DNA of 64,000 nucleotides from Paraburkholderia caribensis (GCF_002902945.1 NZ_CP026101.1:2046001-2110000); one strand, 5' to 3'. Shown: positions 43,180 through 51,648, counted from the stretch's first letter. The notes: generated from the letters alone by a model not told the origin. Translations and numbers: made by a program.

Positions 43180-44979
43180 ATGACCGAGCCGACCACATCG
43201 CAATCAACGCAAACGCAGACGCAGATGCAATCTCAGACGCAACCGACACAACCGACGCAAGCGCAGCGCGCGCCGAACACCGACGGCATCTGGTATGCGT
43301 CGTATGCGCCCGATGTGCCGCGCGAGATCGACGTGTCACAGTATGCGTCGCTCGTCGAGTTCTTCGACGAATGCACGACGCGCTTTCGCGAGCGCGTCGC
43401 CTATGTGAGCGTCGGCGAAAGTCTCACGTACGCCGAACTGGCGCGCAAGGCGACCGCGTTCGGCGCGTATCTGCAGAGCATCGGCGTGAAGCCCGGCGAC
43501 CGCGTCGCGATCATGCTGCCGAATACCTTCCAGTATCCCGTCGCGCTATTCGGCGTGCTGAAAGCGGGCGCGGTTGTCGTCAACGTGAATCCGCTCTATA
43601 CGGTGCGCGAACTGTCGCATCAACTGAAGGACAGCGCCGCGCAGACCATCATCGTGTTCGAGAACTTCGCGAAGACTGTCGAAGACTCGCTGCCCGGCAC
43701 GCGCGTGCAGAACGTGATCGTCACGGGCTTAGGTGATCTGCTCAAGGACGGTCTCAATCTGAAAGGCAAGCTGATCAACTTCATTCTGCGCCACGTGAAG
43801 AAACTGGTGCCCGCGTACAACCTGCCGCAAGCCGTGCCGTTGCTGGATGCACTCGCAACGGGCTACCGGCGCACGCTCGCGCCCGTGCAGATCTCCCCTA
43901 CCGACCTCGCGTTCCTGCAATACACGGGCGGCACGACGGGCGTCGCGAAAGGCGCGATGCTCACGCACCGGAACATGGTCGCGAATCTGCTGCAGGCGAA
44001 GGTCTGGGCGGAAGGCCAGTTGACCGACGAGATCGAAACGGTGCTCACCCCGCTGCCGCTCTATCACATCTACTCGCTGACCGTGAACGCGATGATCTTC
44101 ATGGGACTGGGCGGGCGCAACATCCTGATCGCGAACCCGCGCGACATCAAGATGGTGATGAAGATTCTGCGGCACGAAACCTTCACGGGCATCACAGCCG
44201 TCAACACGCTCTACAACGCGTTCCTCGACAACGAAGAATTCCGTCACCGCGATTTCTCGAAGCTCAAGCTCGCGATGGCAGGCGGCATGGCGATGCAAAA
44301 AGCCGTGGCCGACCGTTTCCGCGAGGTGACGGGCAAGCCGATCATCGAAGGCTACGGGCTGACCGAGTGCTCGCCGATCGTCTCGATGAACCCGGTCGAT
44401 CTCAAGCGCATGCGGGAGTTCGACGGCTCGATCGGCCTGCCCGCGCCGTCCACTCAGGTGCGCTTTCGCAAGGACGACGGCAGCTGGGCGAATATCGGCG
44501 AACCGGGCGAGCTGTGCGTACAAGGTCCGCAGGTGATGAAAGGCTACTGGAACCGTCCCGAGGAAACCGCCAAGGTGCTCGACGACGACGGCTGGCTCGC
44601 GACAGGCGATATCGGCGTGATGGATTCGCGCGGCTATATCCGGCTGATCGACCGCAAGAAAGACATGATTCTTGTGTCGGGTTTTAATGTGTATCCCAAC
44701 GAGATCGAAGACGTGATCGCGATGCACCCCGACGTGCGCGAAGTGGCCGCGATCGGCATTCCCGACGTCGCGCAGGGTGAACGCGTGAAAGTGTTCGTCG
44801 TACGGCGCAACCCTTCGCTCACCGAGGAACAGGTGATCGCGCATTGCCGCAAGAATCTGACGGGCTACAAGGTACCGAAGGTCGTCGAGTTCCGCGACGA
44901 GCTTCCGCAAACGAATGTCGGCAAGATTCTGCGGCGCGAGCTGCGCGATCAGGAGCTGGCAAAGCAGACAACCTCGTGA
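43180..44979 (+). CDS. fadD: Long-chain fatty-acid-CoA ligase
   Basis: The 599-residue ANL-superfamily ligase has the AMP-binding motif YTGGTTGVAKGAML, the EGYGLTECSP loop, the hinge motif TGDIG and RKKDMILVSGFNVYPNEIED, and the C-terminal catalytic Lys in NVGKILRRELRD. It activates fatty acids with ATP and CoA. The ATG at 43180 is preceded by GGGAGAC. The first 30 or so residues are a Gln/Thr-rich low-complexity tail (TQTQTQMQSQTQPTQPTQ) not typical of FadD. It is the last gene of the island. Confidence 0.95.
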   Translation: MTEPTTSQSTQTQTQMQSQTQPTQPTQAQRAPNTDGIWYASYAPDVPREIDVSQYASLVEFFDECTTRFRERVAYVSVGESLTYAELARKATAFGAYLQSIGVKPGDRVAIMLPNTFQYPVALFGVLKAGAVVVNVNPLYTVRELSHQLKDSAAQTIIVFENFAKTVEDSLPGTRVQNVIVTGLGDLLKDGLNLKGKLINFILRHVKKLVPAYNLPQAVPLLDALATGYRRTLAPVQISPTDLAFLQYTGGTTGVAKGAMLTHRNMVANLLQAKVWAEGQLTDEIETVLTPLPLYHIYSLTVNAMIFMGLGGRNILIANPRDIKMVMKILRHETFTGITAVNTLYNAFLDNEEFRHRDFSKLKLAMAGGMAMQKAVADRFREVTGKPIIEGYGLTECSPIVSMNPVDLKRMREFDGSIGLPAPSTQVRFRKDDGSWANIGEPGELCVQGPQVMKGYWNRPEETAKVLDDDGWLATGDIGVMDSRGYIRLIDRKKDMILVSGFNVYPNEIEDVIAMHPDVREVAAIGIPDVAQGERVKVFVVRRNPSLTEEQVIAHCRKNLTGYKVPKVVEFRDELPQTNVGKILRRELRDQELAKQTTS

Positions 44980-45040
44980 CGGTTTCGCGCGCCTGACCGC
45001 GTAGCAACGGCGAAGCCTTCCGCGCTTTTGGGAGCGATTC

Positions 45041-46024
45041 ATGCGTCACCCGGAGTTGGTGGAAAAGCTCGCCCGCTGGTGGCCGCGCTTCGGCTCGCGC
45101 TGTGGCTCACTTTATGGCTCGCGCTGGATATCGCTGGTCGTCGCGCAGCTGGCCTGCGTGTTCATCGCGGGCGCCGCCGCAGCGCAGAACGATGCCGCCG
45201 CGCTCGCCGCGCATGTCGCCCCCCAGATCGCGCTGGGCGCGAGCGAGGCCGTCGCGAATGCCGCGAAGCTGCCGCTGGAGCAGCAGGTCAAATGGCTGCG
45301 CAACGCCGCGCAAAGCGGCGCGCTCGAGCAGATGGACGACGCGCAGCTCGTCGCGTTGTTCGAATCGTTCGATCCGCTCACAGTGCCGCGCTATATCGAG
45401 GAAGGGCCGAACGGCTACCCGTCGTACGAGTTCACGATGCTGCGCCAGGAGCGCATTCGCGGCATCTGGCCGCGCCGGCCCGATCACATGCTCGTGCGGC
45501 TCACGCGCGAGCCGCTGCGCATCTACGCGCGGTGGCTGCCCGACGGCCCGCATTCGGGTCAGGAAATCATCTACGACGAGTCGAAGCGCGCCGACGAGAT
45601 GTACGGCCATCTCGGCGGCATCTTCAACATCATCCCGCTATGGACGTCGATCAACGGCACGCTGGCGCGCTCGCAGTCGAACCATCGCGTGCGCGATCTG
45701 GGCACCGAGTTCATCGCGCAGCAGTTTCTCGACGAAGGCCGGAAGTTCGCCAATGTGGGGATCACGCGGCCTGCCAGCATCGACGTGCGAACGGTCGGCG
45801 GCGTGCGCGTCATTGCCTTCACCTATGAAACGCCGACGGGTCAGCCCGAGTACTACGCGAAAAAGGAAGTACTCGGCCTCGATCTGCGGCATCCCTATTT
45901 CCGGACGGCCGAATCGTACGGCAACGACGGCCAGATTTTCGAACGCATCGTGTTCCTGACGATCACGCCGAAAACCTTCGACGACATGGCGTTCGATCCG
46001 AAAAACCCCGACTACCGGTTCTGA
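45041..46024 (+). CDS. Exported DUF1571-like protein
   Basis: The 327-residue protein has an N-terminal signal segment (LVVAQLACVFIAGAAAAQN). The following domain resembles DUF1571, which I recognise from segments such as YEFTMLRQERIRG and LRIYARWLPDG with HLGGIFNIIPLWTSIN after. The function of the family is not established. Its stop TGA abuts the stop of the convergent gene with no intervening base (TGA|TCA at 46022-46027). Confidence 0.65.
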   Translation: MRHPELVEKLARWWPRFGSRCGSLYGSRWISLVVAQLACVFIAGAAAAQNDAAALAAHVAPQIALGASEAVANAAKLPLEQQVKWLRNAAQSGALEQMDDAQLVALFESFDPLTVPRYIEEGPNGYPSYEFTMLRQERIRGIWPRRPDHMLVRLTREPLRIYARWLPDGPHSGQEIIYDESKRADEMYGHLGGIFNIIPLWTSINGTLARSQSNHRVRDLGTEFIAQQFLDEGRKFANVGITRPASIDVRTVGGVRVIAFTYETPTGQPEYYAKKEVLGLDLRHPYFRTAESYGNDGQIFERIVFLTITPKTFDDMAFDPKNPDYRF

Positions 46025-46417
46025 TCAGGCGGTCAGCGCGAATGCGACCGATGCGTGCTGTGGCACGCTGCGCGCGTGCGTGATCGGCGCGGCGGGTGGC
46101 AGCGCAAGGCGCGCGAGCACGAAGAAGTCGGCGGCGCGCGTGAGACCGACGAGCGTCAGCCGTCCGCCCGGATGCAGCATGCGCGGCGCGAGCGTGTCGT
46201 ACCAGAGCGCGGCGATATCGGCGTGCGGCGCGGCGCTCACATCGAAAACGGGCAGACGCATGCGCGCGGCGTGATCGCTCAGCGCCGCGGATTCGGGCAG
46301 CGCCGTGTCGATCAGCGCGAGATCGGCGCGCATCCCGTCCAGACGAAGCCACGGCATCCCAAAAGCCGGCGCCGCCGACAGCCACGCGCCCGCTGCGATG
46401 AATGTGCGCCGCTGCAT
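46025..46417 (-). CDS. Small exported hypothetical protein paired with the VAO-type flavoprotein
   Basis: The 130-residue product begins MQRRTFIAAGAWLSAAPAFG, a signal peptide with an RR pair that could be Tat- or Sec-dependent. The rest contains no motif I recognise. It starts 21 bp after the flavoprotein gene on the same strand, so the two are probably co-expressed. In 4-cresol dehydrogenase operons the flavoprotein is paired with a c-type cytochrome; this protein has no CxxCH motif, so it is not such a subunit. Confidence 0.6.
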   Translation of the reverse strand: MQRRTFIAAGAWLSAAPAFGMPWLRLDGMRADLALIDTALPESAALSDHAARMRLPVFDVSAAPHADIAALWYDTLAPRMLHPGGRLTLVGLTRAADFFVLARLALPPAAPITHARSVPQHASVAFALTA

Positions 46418-46438
46418 GTCATGTCCCCATGCTCGTGG

Positions 46439-48019
46439 TCATGTGTATCCGCGCCAGTTGCGAAACGCCTTTGGCCAGATGCCCTGCTTGCCCGGCGACA
46501 GGATACCCATCGGATCGAGCGCGTCCTTGATCGTCTCCGACAGCCGCAGCATGGCGCCGTCGTTGAAGCTGTAGCGCGCCGCCGCGAAGTCCATGTAGAC
46601 CAGATGCGAGCGGTACTCGCCGTAACCCGCGCCGTGCGCGTCGCTCATCCACGCGCGCAGCAGGTCGCCGGCCAGTTCGCTTTGCCGCGCGTCGCTTTTG
46701 TCGAAGATCGCCGCGGCGATGTGATGCAGATGCCGCTCGCCCGACGTGAAGCCGCCGTAGTAGTCGAAGCCATATTCGTTGGCGCGCGCCTTCGCCATCG
46801 AATACTGGCGCATCGCGTCGCGCCCTGTTGCCGGACAGACGGGCGAAAAGTCGACATGCGCGCCACTGCCGCCGCGCCAGTCGAGCATGCGGAACGCCGT
46901 CATGCCCGGAATGCCGGCGAGGTTACGATCGCCGCCCGCCTCCGGCTCCGCGTTGCCGTCGTAGGTCTTCGACAGCATCCGCGCACCCGGAATGCGGCCG
47001 AATGCGCGCCGCACGAGCCGCTCTTGCACTTCGATCACTTCGCGATCGCCGTAGAGCGCGTAATGCAGATTCCAGCGGCCAATTTTGAGCGCCTCGGTCA
47101 TCGACGCGATCGCGCTCTCCGGCATCACGCCCATGCCCTGATACCACTGAGAGCGTGGCCCGATGCCCGCCGCCCGCCGCAGCGCGCCTTCGATCACCGC
47201 CTGATTGCCGATCGTGCCGTTCAGCCGCAACGGCCGCAGCGTCTCGACGACCGCTTCCAGATCGTCGTCGCGCTGAAACTGGATTTCGCCCAGCAGATAC
47301 GCGCTCGGCGCGGGCATCAGCCAGACGCCCATCTTCGTGACGATGCCATAGTTCGACTGCATGAACATCGGATCGAACGACGGCCCGTAGCCATGCCTGA
47401 ACGCCTGCCACGACGTGCCGATCTCGATCCCGCCCATGCCCGTTCGCACGAGTTCGCCATTCGCGAGCATCACTTCCATCCCGCATTGCGCCGCTGCGTG
47501 ATCGCCGTAGTTCGTCGTGCCGAAGCCGCGTTCGAGCGTGTTGCCGATAATGCTGCCCCAGCCCGCTGCGGGCGGATCGACCCACAGCTTGTAGCCGCGC
47601 TCGCGCAGATGATGATGCAGATCGAAGTAGCTGACGCCGGGTTCGACGAGCGCATAGGCGAGCGGCTCGTCGACGGCGAGAATCCGGTTCATCCGCTGCA
47701 GATCGAGCACCACCGATCCCGGCAAACGCGGTGCCGCGCCGCCATACGCAAAGTTGCGCCCTGTGGACACCGTCCAGAGCGGAATGCGGTACTCGTTCGC
47801 GACGCGCAGAATAGCGCGGATCTCATCGACGCTCGCAGGCAGCAGCGCAGCCGACGGCACGAACGATGCAGCCAGCGAGCCCGGCGCGAACGGATCGGCA
47901 TAGGGCGCAAGGCTCGCTGGCGACGACGCGACCTGGGTGGCGCCGACGATCGCCTCGAAGGCGGTGAGCGCGCGGTCGAACGTCGCGGCGGAAATGTCCG
48001 GCGGCAGGATGCGTGTCAA
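46439..48019 (-). CDS. FAD-linked oxidase of the vanillyl-alcohol oxidase / 4-cresol dehydrogenase family
   Basis: The 526-residue protein has an FAD_binding_4 domain (VSTGRNFAYGGAAPRLPGSV, PPAAGWGSIIGNTLERGFG) and a C-terminal VAO-type domain ending in SPGKQGIWPKAFRNWRG, close in length to 4-cresol dehydrogenase PchF (521). The GAHVDFSPVCPATG segment is in the region where VAO relatives link FAD covalently; which residue does so here I cannot settle. Substrates in the family are 4-alkylphenols and vanillyl alcohols. No signal peptide is seen. It is followed by a small exported protein gene, and no cytochrome gene is adjacent. Confidence 0.85.
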   Translation of the reverse strand: MTRILPPDISAATFDRALTAFEAIVGATQVASSPASLAPYADPFAPGSLAASFVPSAALLPASVDEIRAILRVANEYRIPLWTVSTGRNFAYGGAAPRLPGSVVLDLQRMNRILAVDEPLAYALVEPGVSYFDLHHHLRERGYKLWVDPPAAGWGSIIGNTLERGFGTTNYGDHAAAQCGMEVMLANGELVRTGMGGIEIGTSWQAFRHGYGPSFDPMFMQSNYGIVTKMGVWLMPAPSAYLLGEIQFQRDDDLEAVVETLRPLRLNGTIGNQAVIEGALRRAAGIGPRSQWYQGMGVMPESAIASMTEALKIGRWNLHYALYGDREVIEVQERLVRRAFGRIPGARMLSKTYDGNAEPEAGGDRNLAGIPGMTAFRMLDWRGGSGAHVDFSPVCPATGRDAMRQYSMAKARANEYGFDYYGGFTSGERHLHHIAAAIFDKSDARQSELAGDLLRAWMSDAHGAGYGEYRSHLVYMDFAAARYSFNDGAMLRLSETIKDALDPMGILSPGKQGIWPKAFRNWRGYT

Positions 48020-48139
48020 GGTGTGCCCTCGTCGTGTCGAAGCGGTATTGGCTGGCTGGGTTGCCGGCTGTCGCCCGTTAGCGTTTGTTCATTACTGGTC
48101 GTCGACGCGAGGCGTTCGCGCGACACGCATCGCGCAAGG

Positions 48140-48622
48140 TCAACGCCGATGCCCGCCGCCCATGCCACCCATGCCGCCCCATGTGTGCCCACCGCCCCAT
48201 GTGTGCCCGCCGCCCCAGCCGTGCATGCCGCCCGTTCCGTGGAATCCGCCGCCCGGCCGCCCCCAGTGCACGTGGTTCATGTGATGGAAATGATGGAACC
48301 GGTCGACGAACACGAACGACGCGCCGAAGCCCACGGCGACAGGCGGCCCCCAATACCACGGGTCATAGTAAGGATAGGCGGGAATCGGATAGACGACGGC
48401 GGCCGCGTCGCCGCCCTGCTGGATTTGCCATGTCCCGTCCGGCTGCTGGCAAGCGAGCCCGCTGATCTGCTGCGTCGTGCCGTCGATCTCCGCCTGGCCG
48501 ACGATGTTGCGGCATGTCGTCTGATCGTTGAGCGGCTCTTGCGCGGCAACGGGCGGTGAAGCCGGCACCGCGCATCCGGCGCACACGCACAGCGCCGCGC
48601 CGAGTCCAAACAAAGTACGCAT
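48140..48622 (-). CDS. His/Gly/Trp-rich lipoprotein
   Basis: Starting at the ATG at 48622 (MRTLFGLGAALCVCAGCAVP) the 160-residue product has a lipobox CAGC. A middle segment (IVGQAEIDGTTQQISGLACQ, then PDGTWQI) recalls bacterial surface-antigen lipoproteins. The C-terminal half is highly enriched in His, Gly, Trp, Pro and Tyr (FHHFHHMNHVHWGRPGG, repeated GGGHTWGG). This could bind metal or sit in the cell wall. It is not recognised as a named family. Confidence 0.7.
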   Translation of the reverse strand: MRTLFGLGAALCVCAGCAVPASPPVAAQEPLNDQTTCRNIVGQAEIDGTTQQISGLACQQPDGTWQIQQGGDAAAVVYPIPAYPYYDPWYWGPPVAVGFGASFVFVDRFHHFHHMNHVHWGRPGGGFHGTGGMHGWGGGHTWGGGHTWGGMGGMGGGHRR

Positions 48623-48868
48623 GATGTGTCCTGCCCGACGGTGCGGCGTTGCGGCACGTTCGTGTGCCGTCGCCGTGAAGACGCCCTCGATTCGCCTTGC
48701 AGGACGCGCGGCCAATGGCCGCTGCAGATCAGCCGTGAGCGAAAAATCACGCGCCTGCACAACTTAAACGCTTGTGCACAAGGCGCTATTCCTGCCGCAC
48801 GGGAAGCGGCGGCGCGGATCGTGTTACGCGATGTTTCCGGCACGTGGAACGACGCTGCGGCGCGACGA

Positions 48869-49663
48869 TTACTGCCACGTCTCCGGACGGCCGCCGAGTT
48901 CGCCGCACACTTCGATCGCAATCGAGCGCAGCTTGTCTTCCTCGATCGGGCCGGACAACGCGTAGCCCATGCGGTCGCTGATCCAGTAGAAGGTGCGACG
49001 GTTGCCGTCGCGGAACAGCCGGAACGCGGTCTCGTCTTTCGGAATACCCGTCACGTAGAGCGTGAGCCGCGCGCCGCCCTGGTTCTCGTACATGAATTGC
49101 GCGGCGGGGCCTGCCTCGCCCGGCAACAGCCGTCCGCCGACGAGCGTATAGCCGTACTCCTGGAGCGACGGCACGGACAGGTGGCGGTTCAGGCGCTTCG
49201 ACAGCCAGTTGATCAGATGCTCTTCCTCGGCGGCCGCCACCTCGACGGGATGACGGCGCTCCGGCGTATAGACGGCATACGCGATATCCGCGCGCCGCGC
49301 GAACGACATCACGTCGCCATTGCCGCCGCCTCCCAGGCGCGGCACCAGCGGGCCGAGCGCAAGCGCCAGCCCCGCGCCGACGGCGAGCCAGCACGCGGCG
49401 ACGGCCACGCGGCGCCACCACGGAATGCGCGCGCGCAGCACGATGAACGGCGGCTCCTCGCGTTCGGGCGCGCCGCACAGCGCCTGCAGCGCGGCCTTCT
49501 GCGCGCGCCACGACGCGACCTGCGCGGATGCCTGCGGGTCGCGCGCCAGATGCTCGCGCACGGCCTCGCGCTCGCGCTCTGACAACTCGCCGTCGACGAA
49601 TGCCGACAGCGCGCGCAGATCAGGCGCGTTCGCGGAACCGGTAGTGTTTTCGTCGTTGTTCAT
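48869..49663 (-). CDS. Membrane anti-sigma factor
   Basis: The 264-residue protein has an N-terminal anti-sigma domain (LRALSAFVDGELSEREREAV), one membrane segment (about 84-107) and a periplasmic C-terminal domain. It lacks the HxxxCxxC zinc motif of ZAS-type anti-sigma factors. It lies 10 bp after the ECF sigma gene and presumably holds that sigma at the membrane until a periplasmic signal releases it. Confidence 0.85.
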   Translation of the reverse strand: MNNDENTTGSANAPDLRALSAFVDGELSEREREAVREHLARDPQASAQVASWRAQKAALQALCGAPEREEPPFIVLRARIPWWRRVAVAACWLAVGAGLALALGPLVPRLGGGGNGDVMSFARRADIAYAVYTPERRHPVEVAAAEEEHLINWLSKRLNRHLSVPSLQEYGYTLVGGRLLPGEAGPAAQFMYENQGGARLTLYVTGIPKDETAFRLFRDGNRRTFYWISDRMGYALSGPIEEDKLRSIAIEVCGELGGRPETWQ

Positions 49664-49673
49664 TGCGCGCTTC

Positions 49674-50192
49674 TCACCTGGCCTTCACCACTTTCAGCGA
49701 CGGCGACTTGTGGACAGGCCCTTCCGTCAACAATGCCCGCATATGCTCGCGGGCGCGAGACAGCCGCGACATCACCGTGCCGATCGGCACGCCGAGCGCC
49801 GCAGACGCCTCCTGATAGCTCAACTCCTCCACGCAAACCAGCAACATCACCTCGCGCTGCTCGACGGGCAGACAATAAAGCGCGCGCTGCACATCGCGCA
49901 ACACCAGACCGTCGACTTCGCCGCGCGGCGCTTCGAGATTGCGCCATGGCGCACTCTCGTCGTCGACGGCGATTTCGCGGCGCACGCGCAACTGGTCGAT
50001 ATACAGGTGCCGCAGGATGGTCAGCAGCCACGCGCGCAGATTGCTGTCGGGGCGGAAGCCCTTCCAGCGCGCGAGCGCGCGCTCGGCCGTATCCTGAACG
50101 AGATCGTCCGCCCAAGCAGGGTCGCCCGTCAGCGCGCGCGCATAGCGCCGCAACTGCGGGAGCCACGAAATCACTTCGGCCTCGAAGTTCAC
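49674..50192 (-). CDS. ECF-family RNA polymerase sigma factor
   Basis: The 172-residue protein has sigma region 2 (DDLVQDTAERALARWKGF, RAWLLTILRHLYID) and region 4 (LSYQEASAALGVPIGTVMSR) and no region 1 or 3, as in ECF sigma factors. It directs RNA polymerase to promoters under control of the anti-sigma factor encoded downstream. The small lipoprotein gene upstream (33 bp) and the anti-sigma gene downstream (10 bp) form one operon with it. Confidence 0.92.
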   Translation of the reverse strand: MNFEAEVISWLPQLRRYARALTGDPAWADDLVQDTAERALARWKGFRPDSNLRAWLLTILRHLYIDQLRVRREIAVDDESAPWRNLEAPRGEVDGLVLRDVQRALYCLPVEQREVMLLVCVEELSYQEASAALGVPIGTVMSRLSRAREHMRALLTEGPVHKSPSLKVVKAR

Positions 50193-50225
50193 CCGGCGCG
50201 CGCCGTCATGCGGGCACAGGCATCG

Positions 50226-50372
50226 TCAATAGCCGCCACTGCTGCCGCTCGTGCCGCTGCTGCTCGCACCCGAGCTTCCATCGCCCATGGCTTGACATGC
50301 GCTCAGCGAGAGCGACGCCACCCCGAGCGCGAGCACAACGAATACAGCCGATACCAGTCTGGACACTTTCAT
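50226..50372 (-). CDS. 48-residue lipoprotein, first gene of the ECF operon
   Basis: A short gene begins at the ATG at 50372 with an ideal AGGAGGT site about 6 nt before it. The 48-residue product has a hydrophobic signal (VSAVFVVLALGVASLSLSAC) with lipobox LSAC at residues 23-26, then a Ser/Gly-rich tail ending SGSSGGY. The predicted mature part is only 23 residues. It ends 33 bp before the ECF sigma gene. A role as sensor or target of the sigma system is possible but not shown. Confidence 0.75.
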   Translation of the reverse strand: MKVSRLVSAVFVVLALGVASLSLSACQAMGDGSSGASSSGTSGSSGGY

Positions 50373-50888
50373 GTAAAACCTCCTGCACGGCCAGGCGCGA
50401 CGTATCGCGTGGCCATGCGTTGATCCGGCGGCACGCGCGCGAGCGACAAATGACGCGACACCGGTGACCCATTGGACAGTTGAGGAAACTTTCTGCAGAG
50501 ACGGACGCCCATTGCCGATGCGTGCTGCTGATGCGTCCGTCCTGCCGTCTCACGGCTTCGCGGCTTTCGTGCGATGCCTGACCGATAAACGCTCGCGGCC
50601 GGCGTTTTATTCCGCCGCCTGCGCCGATGGCGGCATCTGTCGTCTCGAACGAGCGTGCGTGCCGACGCCGCCGGGCGCCCTCGTCCGCCTGTGAACGTTG
50701 GCTGGCGCGCATAGCGCCGCATTGATTTGGTAACTCAACGTTACACTTGATCTTTTAAGGATGCTTCCGCGCCCACAAGTGGTTATAGTGGTCGTCAACC
50801 CAGTTCGACCTCTGGAACCATCATGTCGCCACAAAGCGACAACGGGTAAAATCACGGCGAACAACCGTTTCTCTACACACAATTGTCC
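50373..50888. promoter_or_regulatory. 516-bp divergent region between the ECF operon and the hfq-like gene
   Basis: No gene is seen. The region must carry the promoter of the ECF operon (minus) and that of the hfq-like gene (plus). A 5-bp inverted repeat GTAAC-TCAAC-GTTAC lies at 50730-50744, and a -10-like TATAGT at 50784-50789 lacks a good -35. Confidence 0.4.
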
Positions 50889-51344
50889 ATGCCTTCCGCA
50901 GAATCGCATCCGCAAAACGACTTTATGAACGCAGCGCGCAAAGAACGTAAGCGCGTCGAGATTTACCTCGTCAACGGCATTCGCCTGACGGGCTGCATCG
51001 AGTCGTTCGACCAGTATCTGGTGATGCTGCGCACGCCTGTCGGGCTGCAAGGCATCTACAAGCGCGCCATTTCCACGATCCAGCTCGACACGGGCACACG
51101 CCCCGCGCCGCGCGCAGGACGGCCGTCGCATGGCGAACATTCCGCGCGTGGCCCGCACGGCTCGCGCGAACACCGCGAGCCCCGGGAACCGCGCGAGCCG
51201 CGTGAGTCGTATGGTGCATCGCAAGGGCCGTCGGACCGGTCTTCGTCGTCGGACGCTCCCGTGGTCGTCACCCGCCGCAGACGCCTGTACGGCGCGGGCA
51301 ACAATGGTAGCGATCAGGGTAACAACGGCGGCGGCACTGAATAA
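50889..51344 (+). CDS. Hfq-type RNA chaperone paralogue with long tail
   Basis: The 151-residue protein has an Sm core at about residues 8-66: NDFMNAARKERKRVEIYLVN fits Sm1 and IESFDQYLVML the middle strands. The usual Sm2 signature YKHAIS reads YKRAIS (57-62), so the RNA-contacting His is Arg here. The C-terminal extension is long and disordered, with Arg/Glu/Pro repeats (REHREPREPREPRE) and a Gly/Asn end. Burkholderia species carry a second, long Hfq (Hfq2), and this is probably it. The start is the ATG at 50889. Confidence 0.85.
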   Translation: MPSAESHPQNDFMNAARKERKRVEIYLVNGIRLTGCIESFDQYLVMLRTPVGLQGIYKRAISTIQLDTGTRPAPRAGRPSHGEHSARGPHGSREHREPREPREPRESYGASQGPSDRSSSSDAPVVVTRRRRLYGAGNNGSDQGNNGGGTE

Positions 51345-51377
51345 GGCCGCGAGCCGGACAGGCTTCACGGCAGAATG

Positions 51378-51398
51378 AGGCGCGCACCGGGCGCGCCT
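51378..51398. terminator. Possible hairpin between convergent genes
   Basis: AGGCGCGC and GCGCGCCT form a perfect 8-bp stem with a 5-nt loop between the convergent hfq-like and 75-residue genes. No T tract follows on either side, so termination is only possible. Confidence 0.3.
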
Positions 51399-51420
51399 GC
51401 ATCGCAACACGGGCGGCTGG

Positions 51421-51648
51421 CTAGCCGGGACGACTGGCCAGCTGCTTGAGCATCTTCTCGATCCGCACGCCCTGCTGGGCAGTCAGTTCATACCCGCACT
51501 TCACTTCGAGCACCCGTCGCTGCCAGTAGCGCGCGTTCAGCAGACGCACCATCGGCTGACGCATTGCCCACTCCAGATGCTCCAGTTCCGACTCGACAAC
51601 ATGTGACGCGTTCAAGCGCTGTCCGCTGCCATATCCGTTCGGTTGCAT
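51421..51648 (-). CDS. Small conserved-looking hypothetical protein (75 residues)
   Basis: The start is the ATG at 51648 (MQPNGYGSGQRLNASHVVES), preceded by GAGGG; an upstream in-frame ATG at 51741 adds unlikely residues. The product has mostly helical composition (ESELEHLEWAMRQPMVRLLN, GVRIEKMLKQLA) and no recognised motif. Codon bias is coding-like. Function unknown. Confidence 0.55.
   Translation of the reverse strand: MQPNGYGSGQRLNASHVVESELEHLEWAMRQPMVRLLNARYWQRRVLEVKCGYELTAQQGVRIEKMLKQLASRPG

Noticed and set aside
46055..48559. Long plus-strand open frame of about 830 codons opposite the VAO-type gene
   Set aside because: It spans three real minus-strand genes, is Arg/His/Ala-rich and lacks any domain.
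51172..51210. REP-repeat stretch of the hfq-like gene as a CRISPR or DNA repeat
   Set aside because: It is a short in-frame amino-acid repeat inside a gene with no spacer structure.
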